Below are positions 25,212-33,997 of a DNA stretch of 64,000 nucleotides, one piece after another. The DNA comes from Candidatus Limnocylindrales bacterium (lineage in GTDB: Bacteria > Desulfobacterota > Binatia > UBA1149 > CAITLU01). Where the stretch lies: positions 1-64,000 of the forward strand of contig DATNBU010000039.1 of the NCBI GenBank assembly GCA_035571835.1, in the 5' to 3' direction. A program made the translations under genes and the position numbers. The notes below the pieces were generated by a model. That model was not told the DNA's origin and made no database searches. It saw nothing but the letters and a program-made list of their open reading frames with translations. Numbering within the stretch: the stretch's first letter is position 1; the number at the start of each line of letters is the position of its first letter.

Positions 25212-26100
25212 CGCTCAGCCCTGCGACCGCACCCGACCTCGTGCAACCGACGATCGAGATGCGCGCTTCGGCCGCAGCCGCGAGCATCTCGTCGCGGTCG
25301 AGCAGCAGCGTGGCGCCGGCTTCGACGGCCAGTACCGACGCTCCGGCCTCGACCATCGTTGCGATGGTCTTGCGTCCGACGGCGGGCACGTCGAAGCGCA
25401 TGTCCTGGTCGTGCTTGGCGGTCTTGACGACGACGAGCGCGCCGCGCCGCAGGCGCCCGGCACGCAGCACGGTCTCGTCGGTGCCTTCGACGGCTTCGAC
25501 CGCGAGCACGACGCCGCGCTCGACGACGACGCTCTGACCGACGTCGGCCGCGCCGAGCGCGGCAAGCACGCGGCATCCGGCACGGATGTCGGAGAGCGCC
25601 TGCTCGGACGGCTTCGGCCCGGCGATGCGCCCCGCCGGTGCGAGCAGCGTGTCGAGGAAGATCGTCGACGGTACGATCTCGATGCCCTCGCCTTCGAGCT
25701 CGGTGGCGAGAAGCCGCAGCAGCGCATCGTCGCCGTGCCCTCCGGCCGTCAGTGCGCGGCGAAGAAAGAGGATCCCGCGCAGGTCCGGCCGGATCTGCGT
25801 CAGCGAGCGGACCTTGTCGATGCCGCCGGCCATGACCGCGCGCCGCACACCGGCCGCGCGCAGCGCGCGCAGCAGCTTTCCGAGCTGGCCGACGCGAACC
25901 CACGTGATCTCGTCGACGTCATGTCCAAGTTCTTCGACGGTCTCGCCGTGATGCGCGACCGCCGCCACATGCAGCCCGCGGCGGCGCGCTTCGCGCGCAA
26001 ACAGCAGCGGAAAGCGGCCGTTGCCGGCGATGAGGCCGATGACTTCCGGAGCGGCGCCGGTTCCGGCGCGGCCGCCGGCCTCTCCGCTTCCCGATGTCAT
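25204..26100 (-). CDS. lpxI: UDP-2,3-diacylglucosamine pyrophosphatase LpxI
   Basis: A 298-residue LpxI (DUF1009) enzyme, the alternative to LpxH, cleaving UDP-diacylglucosamine to lipid X and UMP. The N-terminal half begins VIGLIAGNGRFPLLFA, and the C-terminal catalytic half carries KTAKHDQDMRFDVPAVG, the family signature. The first 18 residues are an unconserved Gly-rich extension, so a later start is possible. It overlaps lpxA by 4 bases at its start and the oxidoreductase by 8 at its end. Use of lpxI fits the alpha/delta-proteobacterial pattern. Confidence 0.95.
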   Translation of the reverse strand: MTSGSGEAGGRAGTGAAPEVIGLIAGNGRFPLLFAREARRRGLHVAAVAHHGETVEELGHDVDEITWVRVGQLGKLLRALRAAGVRRAVMAGGIDKVRSLTQIRPDLRGILFLRRALTAGGHGDDALLRLLATELEGEGIEIVPSTIFLDTLLAPAGRIAGPKPSEQALSDIRAGCRVLAALGAADVGQSVVVERGVVLAVEAVEGTDETVLRAGRLRRGALVVVKTAKHDQDMRFDVPAVGRKTIATMVEAGASVLAVEAGATLLLDRDEMLAAAAEARISIVGCTRSGAVAGLSDD

Positions 26101-26876
26101 CGACAGATCCCGCGCTGGGAGCCCTCGATGAAACGGATCAGGTGCTCGACGCGCGGTTCACCCTCCGCGTCGGCGCGCAGCGCTTCGAGCGCATCCTGCA
26201 GGCGCATGCCGGAGCGGAAGATGGTGCGGTACGCCGCGCGCAGCGCCTGGATGGTCTCGGTGGAAAACCCGCGCCGCCGGATGCCGATCACATTGAGGCC
26301 CTGCATCGCCGCGCGGTCACCCGCGGCCATGCCGTATGGAATCACGTCGAGCGTGACCATCGCACCGCCGCCGAGAATCGCCGACTCGCCGATGCGCACG
26401 AACTGGTGGATCGCCACCAGCCCGCCGACGATCGCGTGGTCCTCGATCGTCACGTGCCCGGCAAGCGTCGCCGCATTCGCCATGACGACGTGATCGCCGA
26501 CGATGCAGTCGTGCGCAACGTGTGCGTACGCCATGAACATGCCGTGATTGCCGACGCGCGTCGTGCCGCCGCCGTGCTCGGTCGCGCGATTCATCGTGAC
26601 GAACTCGCGCACGATGTTGTCGTCGCCGATATCGAGCCGCGTCGGGCTGCCCTTGTACTTGAGATCCTGCGGCGCCGTCCCGATCGAAGACTGCCCCGTG
26701 AACGTGCAGCGCTCCCCGATCGTCACGAGGCCGTCGAGCACCACGTGCGGCCCGATCGCGGTATCCCGCCCGACCTTCGCCCCGCCCCCGACGATCGCAT
26801 ACGGCCCGACGGTAACCCCGTCGTCGAGCTGAGCGCCGGCATCGACGATCGCGGTGGGATGAATCCGAACGCTCAC
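26097..26876 (-). CDS. lpxA: UDP-N-acetylglucosamine O-acyltransferase
   Basis: The first lipid A enzyme, 259 residues, a left-handed parallel beta-helix with hexapeptide repeats and a C-terminal helical domain. GTAPQDLKYKG and AHVAHDCIVGD (catalytic His) are conserved. The open frame runs upstream to 27044 through the repeat array, but GTG 26876 gives the standard N-terminus (SVRIHPTAIVD) and normal length. The E. coli sequence TIHRGT is TMNRAT here. lpxD and fabZ, normally just upstream, are absent; the gap instead holds duplicated palindromic repeats. Confidence 0.95.
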   Translation of the reverse strand: MSVRIHPTAIVDAGAQLDDGVTVGPYAIVGGGAKVGRDTAIGPHVVLDGLVTIGERCTFTGQSSIGTAPQDLKYKGSPTRLDIGDDNIVREFVTMNRATEHGGGTTRVGNHGMFMAYAHVAHDCIVGDHVVMANAATLAGHVTIEDHAIVGGLVAIHQFVRIGESAILGGGAMVTLDVIPYGMAAGDRAAMQGLNVIGIRRRGFSTETIQALRAAYRTIFRSGMRLQDALEALRADAEGEPRVEHLIRFIEGSQRGICR

Positions 26877-26910
26877 GCGAACCCGCTCATTCCCTGAGAA
26901 ATGTTCGACA

Positions 26911-27026
26911 TCCGCGCGCCGGGGCGTGGTGCGGGGGTGCCGGCGTGCGAGTCGTTCCGCAGCGAAGCGAGGACTAAAGCGAGCGCGCCGGTACCCCCGT
27001 GCCGCGTACCGGCACACACAGTGACG
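26911..27026. repeat. Palindromic repeat element, copy A
   Basis: A 116-base unit repeated once more at 27126-27241 with no insertions or deletions and few substitutions. Its core forms a long hairpin: GGGGGTGCCGGCGTGC (26933-26948) pairs with the GCGCGCCGGTACCCCC arm ending at 26998. Every mismatch in the stem is a G-T pair on the plus strand. The loop contains the small inner hairpin CGC-AGCGAA-GCG. It resembles a REP/MITE-like dispersed element rather than a gene. Confidence 0.88.
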
Positions 27027-27125
27027 CCACGGTGAAAAAGGCACGTCGCGGTCACGACATTCGCGGGCCGGCGCACGAAGCGTCCGGCAACATCCGCGTG
27101 CCGGGGTGTGACGCGTCCAGCAGCA
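27027..27125. other. Spacer between the two palindromic repeats, with degenerate partial copies
   Basis: This stretch has no gene. It carries partial echoes of the flanking repeats: CGCGGGCCGGCGC at 27062-27074 recurs at 27129-27141, and ACATCCGCGTGCCGGGGTGTG near 27090 echoes ACATCCGCGCGCCGGGGCGTG at 26908 with two changes. The array seems to have grown by partial duplications. Confidence 0.6.
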
Positions 27126-27241
27126 TGCGCGGGCCGGCGCGTGGTGCGGGGGTGTCGGCGTGCGAGTCGTTCCGCAGCGAAGCGAGGACTAAAGCGAGCG
27201 CGCCGATACCCCCGTGCCGCGCGACGGCCCACACAGTGACG
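27126..27241. repeat. Palindromic repeat element, copy B
   Basis: Second copy of the 116-base element, offset by exactly 215 bases from copy A. Relative to copy A its left arm has T where A has C, and its right arm has A where A has G, at the two positions that pair with each other, so the stem is preserved by a compensatory change. It ends 17 bases before the skp stop codon. Confidence 0.88.
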
Positions 27242-27258
27242 TCCCATACGGGATCCGG

Positions 27259-27792
27259 CTAGATCGACTTGTCCGCTAGCTGGATAACTTCGGTGGTGAT
27301 GTCGGCTTTTTGCGAGATGTAGAGCAGCGTTCCGGCGTCGAGCACGAGGTCGTAGCCGTTATCCTTCGCAAACTTCTCGATGACCGTGCGGAACTTCGTC
27401 ATCATGTCGTTTTCGATCTCGCCGCGGCTCTTGTCGAAGTCGCGCTGCGCGTCTTCCTTCAGGCGCTTGGCGTCGCGAAGCTGCTTCTCGTACTCCTCGC
27501 CGAGCTTGGCCTTCTCGGTGTCGTTCAGCACCGCCATGCGCTTGGTGATGTCGTCCTGCAGCTTCTTGACGTCTTCCATCTTCTTCTGGAGCGTCTTCTC
27601 GGCCGTGTCGGCCTTGGCCTTGAGCTTCGCGCTCGACTCCTTGCCGAGCTTGCTCTCCGCGAGCAGGCGCGGCGTGACGATGTAGCCGATCTTCAGGTCG
27701 GCGGCCGAGGCCGTTGCGGCGGAAACGCCGACGAGCGCGAGTGCCGCCATCGAAAGGCCCGCCAGGGCAGTCATAGTCCAAGTCTTCTTCAT
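27259..27792 (-). CDS. skp: OmpH/Skp family periplasmic chaperone
   Basis: A 177-residue periplasmic chaperone that holds unfolded outer-membrane proteins for BamA. ATG 27792 follows AGGAG and gives a clean signal peptide ending ...ATASA before ADLKIGYIV. The body is a long charged coiled coil (about 45-135), and the C-terminal strands (YDLVLDAGTLLYIS) close the trimer base, as in Skp. It follows bamA by 22 bases. The gene downstream should be lpxD by convention; here the repeat array begins instead. Confidence 0.92.
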   Translation of the reverse strand: MKKTWTMTALAGLSMAALALVGVSAATASAADLKIGYIVTPRLLAESKLGKESSAKLKAKADTAEKTLQKKMEDVKKLQDDITKRMAVLNDTEKAKLGEEYEKQLRDAKRLKEDAQRDFDKSRGEIENDMMTKFRTVIEKFAKDNGYDLVLDAGTLLYISQKADITTEVIQLADKSI

Positions 27793-27814
27793 CGGTTCTC
27801 CTGTTGGCGTACGG

Positions 27815-30289
27815 TCAGTAAGGCGTGCCGAACGAGAACAGCACCAGGCTCGTCTCGTCGTCGTGCTTTTCGTTGAGCGGGAAGCCGATCTCGATGCGCA
27901 GCGGGCCGAACGGCGAGAGCCAGCGCAGCCCGACGCCCGTTGCGAGGCGAAGGTCGCCGAGGTCGATTCCTTCGTCGTGCTTCCACGCGTTGCCGGCATC
28001 GAAGAAGACGACTCCCTTGACGCCCGCATCGGGAATGATCGGGAAGATGATTTCGTTGTTGACGATCAGCTGGCTGCTGCCGCCGATCTCGCTGCTGCGG
28101 CACTCGACGCCGTTCGGATGGTCGCAGAAGTCCTCGCGCGGACCGAGCGTTCGCGACTGGAAGCCGCGAACCGTGTTGATGCCGCCGGGGAAGTAGCGTT
28201 CCGACAGCGGCAGGTCCTCGCCCTTGAGGCCGCCGTTTCCGACGCCGTAACCGAAAGTGCCGGCGATCGCGTAGACGAGCCTCCAGCCGCTCTCGGCCTT
28301 GTAGAACGGGAAGTACCAACGCGACGAAACGTCGAACTTGGTAAACTCGTTCTCGCCGCCGAGTCCCGCGAACTCGGCCGACACGGTGTTGATCGATCCT
28401 TCGGTCGGGTCGAAAGGCTGATCGATCGTGTTGCGTACGATCGACGGGCGAAGGCTGCTGGTCAGCCGGGTGCCCTGCTCGTTCTCGATGCTGGCCGGCG
28501 CCGAGCGAGACACGCCTTTGATCACGGTGTTCTCGAGCCGGTATTCGAGTCCGACGCGGATGTCGTCGAGCGACGCACCGAAAAGATCCTTGAGTCCGAG
28601 CTCCCAGAGCGGATAGCTGGCGCGCAGCGACATGCCGGTACCGCCGCGGCGGAAGTCGCTGAACTCGTAGCTCCAGCTGAACGCATCGATGCCGAGCGAC
28701 AGCGGAATGTCGAAGGCCCATGGCTCGACGAATCCCAGCCGGTAGTTCTGCCGCCGCGACCCGAAGTCGACGTTCATCGTCGCCGTCTGCGCACGGCCGA
28801 AAAGGTTGCGCTCGGTGATGCGCGCGTTCGCCAGCAGCGAATCTTCCGAGCTGAAGCCGGCGCCCGCCGAGAACGTTCCGGTGCGGCCTTCCTTGACGTT
28901 GACGACGAGGTTGACCTGGTCGGCCTCGGCCGTCTTGGTGCTCTCGACCTTGACCTCGTCGAAGATGCCGAGGCGCTTGACGCGCGCGGTTCCCTGGCGA
29001 AGCCCGCGGCCGCTGAACTGCTCGCCTTCCTGCTGGCGCAGCTCGCGGCGCACGACTTCGTCGCGGGTCTTGGTGTTGCCGCGAACCTCGATGCGGTCGA
29101 CCTTGACGACCGGCCCTGCGGTCATCTTGAACGTGACGTCGACGGTCTTGAGGTCCGGATGCACGTCGGTGTTCGGCACCGCTTCGGCGAACGCGCGGCC
29201 GAGGTTTCCGTATTCTTCGGTCACCGAGAAGATCGACTCGCGCAGCCGGCTCGGCTTGAAGATCTCGCCGCTCTTCAGGCCCGACGAAAGCGCCAGCTTG
29301 TCCTGGTCCTCGAGCACTTCGCCCTCGAAGCGGATGTTGCCGATGCGGTACTGGTCGCCCTCTTCGATGCGCACCGTCAGGATGAAGTTGTCGTCTTCGC
29401 GCGTGACTTCGATGTCGTCGACGCGCACCTGGATGTAGCCGTTGTCGTAGTAGAACGCCGTCAGGCGCTCGACGTCGGTCTGCAGCTCCTCGTCCTTGAG
29501 GATGCCGGCGCCGGTGAACCATCCGCCGATCCACTTCTTGCGCGTCGACATGATGCGGCGAAGCTTGAAGTGGCTGAACGCGTGGACGCCCTGGAAATTG
29601 ATCTTGTCGACGAGGACCTTGTTCTTCTCGTCGATCACGTAGCGGACCGTCACGTTGCCGTCGACGTCCTTGACGAGCTCGTAGCGGATCTCGGCGTCGG
29701 GATAGCCCTCGCCGGCGTAGACTTTCTTTGCCTCGCGAAGCCCTTCCCACGCGCGCTGCGGATCGAACACGGTGCGCGGGCGGATGCCGACGACGGCTTC
29801 GAGATCGGCCTTCTCGACGTTCTCGTTGCCCTCGAACTCGAGCCTCGCCACGTACGGGCGCTCCTCGACGTGGTAGACGAGCGTGACTCCGCCAGGCGCG
29901 GGCTCGGTCGTGACCCACACGTTGTCGAAGAAGCCCATCTTGTAGATCGACTTCACGTCGAGGTCGGTCGCCGAGCGGTCGACCGGCACGCCGGTCGGAT
30001 GCGTGATGTGGATGCGGATGGCGCCTTCGTCGACGCGCTTTTCGCCTTCGATGCGAAAGCCGCGCACCACGCCGGTTGGCTCGGCGGTCCGCTGCGGGGC
30101 CTTGCTTTCGGCGAGTGCGACCGGCGGCGCCGCGGCTTCGCCGGCAGGCGGTGCGGTTCCGGCGCGCGCGAGGACGACCGGCTCGGCGGCGGCCGAAGGC
30201 TCCGCGGCGATGGCGAGAACCGGCGCCGGCACGACCAGGGCCGCACAGAGCGAGAGCACGAGTAGCCGTGTCGAGAGCGGGCGGATCAC
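27815..30289 (-). CDS. bamA: Outer membrane protein assembly factor BamA
   Basis: An 824-residue Omp85 protein that inserts beta-barrels into the outer membrane. A signal peptide (about 1-28) and an Ala/Pro-rich stretch precede five POTRA domains (about 73-450), then the 16-strand barrel. The barrel carries the hallmark VRGF (in TVRGFQSRTLGP) and ends SFGTPY, fitting an outer-membrane terminal strand. It overlaps the lolD stop by 4 bases. The N-terminal linker between signal and POTRA1 is longer than in E. coli. Confidence 0.96.
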   Translation of the reverse strand: MIRPLSTRLLVLSLCAALVVPAPVLAIAAEPSAAAEPVVLARAGTAPPAGEAAAPPVALAESKAPQRTAEPTGVVRGFRIEGEKRVDEGAIRIHITHPTGVPVDRSATDLDVKSIYKMGFFDNVWVTTEPAPGGVTLVYHVEERPYVARLEFEGNENVEKADLEAVVGIRPRTVFDPQRAWEGLREAKKVYAGEGYPDAEIRYELVKDVDGNVTVRYVIDEKNKVLVDKINFQGVHAFSHFKLRRIMSTRKKWIGGWFTGAGILKDEELQTDVERLTAFYYDNGYIQVRVDDIEVTREDDNFILTVRIEEGDQYRIGNIRFEGEVLEDQDKLALSSGLKSGEIFKPSRLRESIFSVTEEYGNLGRAFAEAVPNTDVHPDLKTVDVTFKMTAGPVVKVDRIEVRGNTKTRDEVVRRELRQQEGEQFSGRGLRQGTARVKRLGIFDEVKVESTKTAEADQVNLVVNVKEGRTGTFSAGAGFSSEDSLLANARITERNLFGRAQTATMNVDFGSRRQNYRLGFVEPWAFDIPLSLGIDAFSWSYEFSDFRRGGTGMSLRASYPLWELGLKDLFGASLDDIRVGLEYRLENTVIKGVSRSAPASIENEQGTRLTSSLRPSIVRNTIDQPFDPTEGSINTVSAEFAGLGGENEFTKFDVSSRWYFPFYKAESGWRLVYAIAGTFGYGVGNGGLKGEDLPLSERYFPGGINTVRGFQSRTLGPREDFCDHPNGVECRSSEIGGSSQLIVNNEIIFPIIPDAGVKGVVFFDAGNAWKHDEGIDLGDLRLATGVGLRWLSPFGPLRIEIGFPLNEKHDDETSLVLFSFGTPY

Positions 30290-31074
30290 GACGGCCGTTC
30301 CTCCTTCTTGATCACGCGCGCATCTCCGATGCGCTCGAGCAGGACTCCACCTTCCATTCGTAGCGTCCGGTCGAGCATTCCGGCCAGAGTGGCGTTGTGC
30401 GTAGCGACGATCAGCGCCGCACCTTCTTCCTTCTGGACGTCGCGCAGCAGGCGGTGGACCTCTTCGGCCGTGGCCGGATCGAGGTTCCCGGTCGGCTCGT
30501 CGGCCAGCACCACGCCGGGACGCACGGCAAGCGCCCGCGCGACCGCCACTCTCTGCTGCTCGCCGCCCGAAAGCTCTCCGGGACGGTGATCGAGGCGCTG
30601 GCCGAGACCTACGCGCTCGAGAAGCTCGAGCGCCCTCTTCCTGGCCGCAGACCTGGAAACACCGGTGACGAGCAGCGGCATCATTACGTTTTCGATTGCG
30701 TCGAAGTCGCCGAGAAGATGGTGGAACTGAAACACGAAGCCGATGTCCTTACCGCGCAGCGCCGTCCGTTCCCGGCTCGGCAGTCCGTAAATATCCACGC
30801 CGCGCACCCTGACCGAACCACCGTCTGGCCGGTCGAGCCCGCCGAGGAGGTGAAGAAGAGTGCTCTTGCCGGTCCCCGATTCGCCGACTACGGCGACCGA
30901 CTCGCCCGGTGCCACGGCGAGGCATACTCCGCGCAGCACTTCGATCACGTTCTCGCGATCGTCGTAGCGTCGGCAGAGGCCCTCGGCCTCGATCGCAGCT
31001 CCGTTCGAACTTTTCGAACTTGGGGCCGTCCCGGCAGACGCGAGACGGGCGGTCTCTCGCGCGGCGTCACTCAT
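30286..31074 (-). CDS. lolD: Lipoprotein-releasing ABC transporter ATPase LolD
   Basis: A 262-residue ATPase driving release of lipoproteins from the inner membrane to LolA. Walker A GESGTGKST, signature LSGGEQQR and Walker B VVLADEPTGNLD are intact, and FVFQFHHLLGDFDAIENV contains the LolD/MacB-type Q-loop. The first 28 residues are an unconserved Ala/Ser-rich extension. It overlaps lolE by 8 bases, so the transporter is one unit. Confidence 0.94.
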   Translation of the reverse strand: MSDAARETARLASAGTAPSSKSSNGAAIEAEGLCRRYDDRENVIEVLRGVCLAVAPGESVAVVGESGTGKSTLLHLLGGLDRPDGGSVRVRGVDIYGLPSRERTALRGKDIGFVFQFHHLLGDFDAIENVMMPLLVTGVSRSAARKRALELLERVGLGQRLDHRPGELSGGEQQRVAVARALAVRPGVVLADEPTGNLDPATAEEVHRLLRDVQKEEGAALIVATHNATLAGMLDRTLRMEGGVLLERIGDARVIKKEERPS

Positions 31075-32311
31075 AGCGCAGCACGTCGACGGGCACGACC
31101 CGCGCGGCCTTCCAGGCCGGGAATAAGCACGCCCCGAGGCAGATCACCATGGATGCGGCGACCACCATCAGGAAGTTTTCGGGCTCCATCCGCACCGGCA
31201 GGGTCTTCACGTAGAAGACCCCCTCGGGCAAATGGATGAACTCGTAGCGGCTGAGCGCAAGGCAGCCGAGCCAGCCGAAGATCGCGCCGAGGCTGGTGCC
31301 GACGCCGCCGATCAGAAGCCCCTTCATCACGAAGATCCGCGCGATGCTCGCGTCGTCCGCGCCCATCGTCTTCAGCACGGCGATGTCGCGCCGCTTCTCC
31401 ATGACGACCATGTAGAGCGTCGAGACGATCGTAAACGCCGCGACCAGGATGATCAGCAGAAGGATCAAAAAGTACGCGGTCTTCTCGAGCTTGAGCGCGG
31501 CGAAGACGTTGCGATGCGCTTCGGTCCAGGGCTCGACCGCGTACGGCATCGGAATTTTCTCGGAGAGCGAGGCGGCCACCTCGGGCGCCTCGTAGGGATG
31601 GTAGAGGCGCGCCTCGACGCCGGTCGCGATGCGGCCGACGCCGAACAGCGCGCGCGCATCGTCGATCCCCATGAACACCAGCGCACTGTCGTACTCGACC
31701 ATGCCCGAATCGAAGATGGCGGCGACGACGAAGCGCTTGGCGCGCGGCATCGCACCCATCGGGCTCGCCGAAAAGCGCGGCGACATCAGGCGGATGACCT
31801 CGCCGCGTTCGACGAACAGCTTTCCGGCAAGCTCGCGGCCGATCATCACGGTCGGCAGCTCGACGCCCTCGGCCGTCACGTGCTTGCCGACGTCTTCGAT
31901 CGAACCTTCGACCACGTACTTGTCGATGCCGGCGGTCGAGCTGCCCGACTTCGCATCGATGCCGCGCGCGAACACGCCGAGCAGCGTGTCGCCGCTCGAT
32001 GCGAGCATCTGCGACTGCACGACCGCCGCTGCGTCCTCGACGCGCGGATCGCTCTTCAACGTCTCGACGATCTCGTCGGGCTTGTCGACCAGGCCGGTCC
32101 CGAGCTGGTTGGTCACGCGAAGATGCGGATGCAGGCCGAGGATGCGCGCGCGCAGGTCTTCCTCGAAGCCCGTCATGATCGCGAGCGTCATCGTCAGCAC
32201 CATCACGCCGAGCAGCACTCCGAGCGTGGAAATCAGCGTGATGACGGATACGAACGCGTCACTGCGGCGCGAGCGCAGATAACGCAGTCCTACGAAAAGC
32301 TCCCACGACAT
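31067..32311 (-). CDS. lolE: Lipoprotein-releasing ABC transporter permease LolC/LolE
   Basis: A 414-residue permease of the LolCE/MacB type: one N-terminal span (about 20-45), a large periplasmic domain and three C-terminal spans. It starts ELFVGLRYLRSRRSDAFVS, typical of LolC/E, and ends FPAWKAARVVPVDVLRYE, the conserved coupling tail. Only one permease gene is present, so it probably acts as a homodimer, as in other bacteria with a single LolF-like subunit. It lies between lysS and lolD. Confidence 0.92.
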   Translation of the reverse strand: MSWELFVGLRYLRSRRSDAFVSVITLISTLGVLLGVMVLTMTLAIMTGFEEDLRARILGLHPHLRVTNQLGTGLVDKPDEIVETLKSDPRVEDAAAVVQSQMLASSGDTLLGVFARGIDAKSGSSTAGIDKYVVEGSIEDVGKHVTAEGVELPTVMIGRELAGKLFVERGEVIRLMSPRFSASPMGAMPRAKRFVVAAIFDSGMVEYDSALVFMGIDDARALFGVGRIATGVEARLYHPYEAPEVAASLSEKIPMPYAVEPWTEAHRNVFAALKLEKTAYFLILLLIILVAAFTIVSTLYMVVMEKRRDIAVLKTMGADDASIARIFVMKGLLIGGVGTSLGAIFGWLGCLALSRYEFIHLPEGVFYVKTLPVRMEPENFLMVVAASMVICLGACLFPAWKAARVVPVDVLRYE

Positions 32312-32366
32312 CGCCGGTCCGTTTTCCTTTGCTCGTCTGCACCGCCCGCGTTCGCCGCGGCGGGGC

Positions 32367-33872
32367 TTATCGGCCGCGGCCCTCGTGCCGCAGGTGTGGG
32401 AAAAGGAGCACGTCGCGGATCGAGGCGGAATCGGTCAGGAGCATCACGAGGCGATCGATGCCGATTCCCTCGCCGGCTGTCGGCGGAAGGCCGACTTCGA
32501 GCGCGCGCACGTAGTCTTCGTCGAGATCGCTGGCTTCCTCGTCGCCGGCTTCCTTTCTCTTCATCTGCTCGACGAAGCGTTCGTACTGGTCTTCGGGATC
32601 GTTGAGCTCGGAGAAGCCGTTGGCGATCTCCCGCTTGGCTACATACAGCTCGAAGCGGTCGACGAAGCGCGGGTCCGCGTCGTTCCTGCGCGCGAGCGGC
32701 GAGATCTCGATCGGAAAGCCGGTGACGAACGTCGGCTGCACGAGCGTCTCCTCGCACGTCGCCTCGAACACGTCGGCGAGAAGCCCGAGGCCCGGCTGGC
32801 GCTTTTTCGGATCGATGCCGAGCTTGTCGGCGGCGCGCTCGAGCACCGCGCGGTCGAGCGCTTCGCTGCGGGTTACGCCGAGCACGCCGGCTACGGCGTC
32901 GGCCATGTCGACGCGCCGCATTGGCGCCGAGAAATCCAGAACGACGTCGCCGTAAGGAACCTGCTCGCTGCCGGTCGTCTCGCGCGCAAGCGTCGACAGC
33001 ATCCGTTCGGTCAGCCCGATCAGGTCTTCGCAGGTTGCCCACGCCTGGTAGAACTCGCACATCGTGAATTCGGGATTGTGCTGCAGCGAGATGCCTTCGT
33101 TGCGGAACATGCGGCCGATCTCGAAGACGCGCTCGAAGCCGCCGACGACGAGCCGCTTCAGGTACAGCTCGGGCGCGATGCGCATGAACAGGTCCATCGA
33201 CAGCGCGTTGTGATGCGTGACGAACGGCTTGGCAGCCGCTCCGCCGGCAATCGGCTGCAAAAGCGGCGTTTCGACCTCGAGATAGCCTTCCTCTGTAAAG
33301 AAGCGCCTGAGGCCCGCGATGATCGCGGCGCGGCGCCGGAACGTGCGGCGGACGTCCTCGTTGACGATCAGGTCGACGTAGCGCTGGCGGTAGCGGACTT
33401 CCTTGTCCTGAAGCCCGTGCCACTTCTCCGGCAGAGGCCTGAGAGACTTGACGAGCAGCCGCAGGCTGTCGAGCCGCAGCGTCAGCTCGCCGGTGCGGGT
33501 GCGAAACAGCTTGCCGGTTGCCCCGACGATGTCGCCGGCGTCGAGTCGCCGCACGAGCTTGAAGGTCTCGTCGCCGAGCTCGGCCTTGTTCGCGAACAGC
33601 TGGATCGAACCCGACCCGTCCTGGAGCTTGAGGAAAGACGACTTGCCGAAATCGCGGACGACGAGGACGCGTCCGCCGAGCCGGTAGTGGCCGCTTTTCG
33701 CTTCGATCTCTTCGGTTGGAAGATCGCCGAACTCGCGCACGAGCTGGTCGGTGGTCGCGTCGGGCTTGAAATCGTTGGGGAAAGCCTGCCCCGCGGTACG
33801 CAGCTCGGCGAGCTTCGCGCGGCGCACGCGAACCTGCTCACTCTCGTCTTCCGGTCTGTTCGTATCCGACAT
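32367..33872 (-). CDS. lysS: Lysine--tRNA ligase (class II)
   Basis: A 501-residue class II lysyl-tRNA synthetase. The OB-fold anticodon domain (about 55-165) is followed by the catalytic core with motif 2 FEIGRMFRNEGIS and HNPEFTMCEFYQA, and motif 3 GIGIDRLVMLLTDS. The C-terminus DVLLFPHLR is standard. It heads the minus-strand envelope cluster, 55 bases before lolE; lysS-lolCE adjacency is a recurrent bacterial arrangement. A candidate promoter lies 30 bases upstream. Confidence 0.97.
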   Translation of the reverse strand: MSDTNRPEDESEQVRVRRAKLAELRTAGQAFPNDFKPDATTDQLVREFGDLPTEEIEAKSGHYRLGGRVLVVRDFGKSSFLKLQDGSGSIQLFANKAELGDETFKLVRRLDAGDIVGATGKLFRTRTGELTLRLDSLRLLVKSLRPLPEKWHGLQDKEVRYRQRYVDLIVNEDVRRTFRRRAAIIAGLRRFFTEEGYLEVETPLLQPIAGGAAAKPFVTHHNALSMDLFMRIAPELYLKRLVVGGFERVFEIGRMFRNEGISLQHNPEFTMCEFYQAWATCEDLIGLTERMLSTLARETTGSEQVPYGDVVLDFSAPMRRVDMADAVAGVLGVTRSEALDRAVLERAADKLGIDPKKRQPGLGLLADVFEATCEETLVQPTFVTGFPIEISPLARRNDADPRFVDRFELYVAKREIANGFSELNDPEDQYERFVEQMKRKEAGDEEASDLDEDYVRALEVGLPPTAGEGIGIDRLVMLLTDSASIRDVLLFPHLRHEGRGR

Positions 33873-33902
33873 TGTCCGTGGGGATCGGGTAAGGCGCGGC
33901 GG

Positions 33903-33931
33903 ACGCTAGCCCGCACTTCTCGGGCAGTCAA
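33903..33931 (-). promoter_or_regulatory. Candidate promoter for lysS with an inverted repeat in the spacer
   Basis: On the minus strand TTGACT (33931-33926), a 17-base spacer and TAGCGT (33908-33903) lie about 30 bases upstream of lysS. The spacer itself is an inverted repeat, GCCCG-AGAAGTG-CGGGC, which could be an operator. The -10 match is poor, so this is tentative. Confidence 0.35.
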
Positions 33932-33997
33932 TCCGGTTGGCTGTGCAAGTGCGCGCAAAACTTGAACTTCTGCACCGTGTTCTCTACCCTCGGCGCG

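Noticed and set aside
26911-27241. Repeat array considered as a CRISPR
   Set aside because: Only two long copies with internal palindromes and a single non-unique spacer, and no cas genes nearby. No CRISPR array was found anywhere in the window.
27863-30265. 800-codon plus-strand open frame opposite bamA
   Set aside because: Same reason: an antisense frame created by codon bias. BamA on the minus strand has POTRA domains and the VRGF motif.
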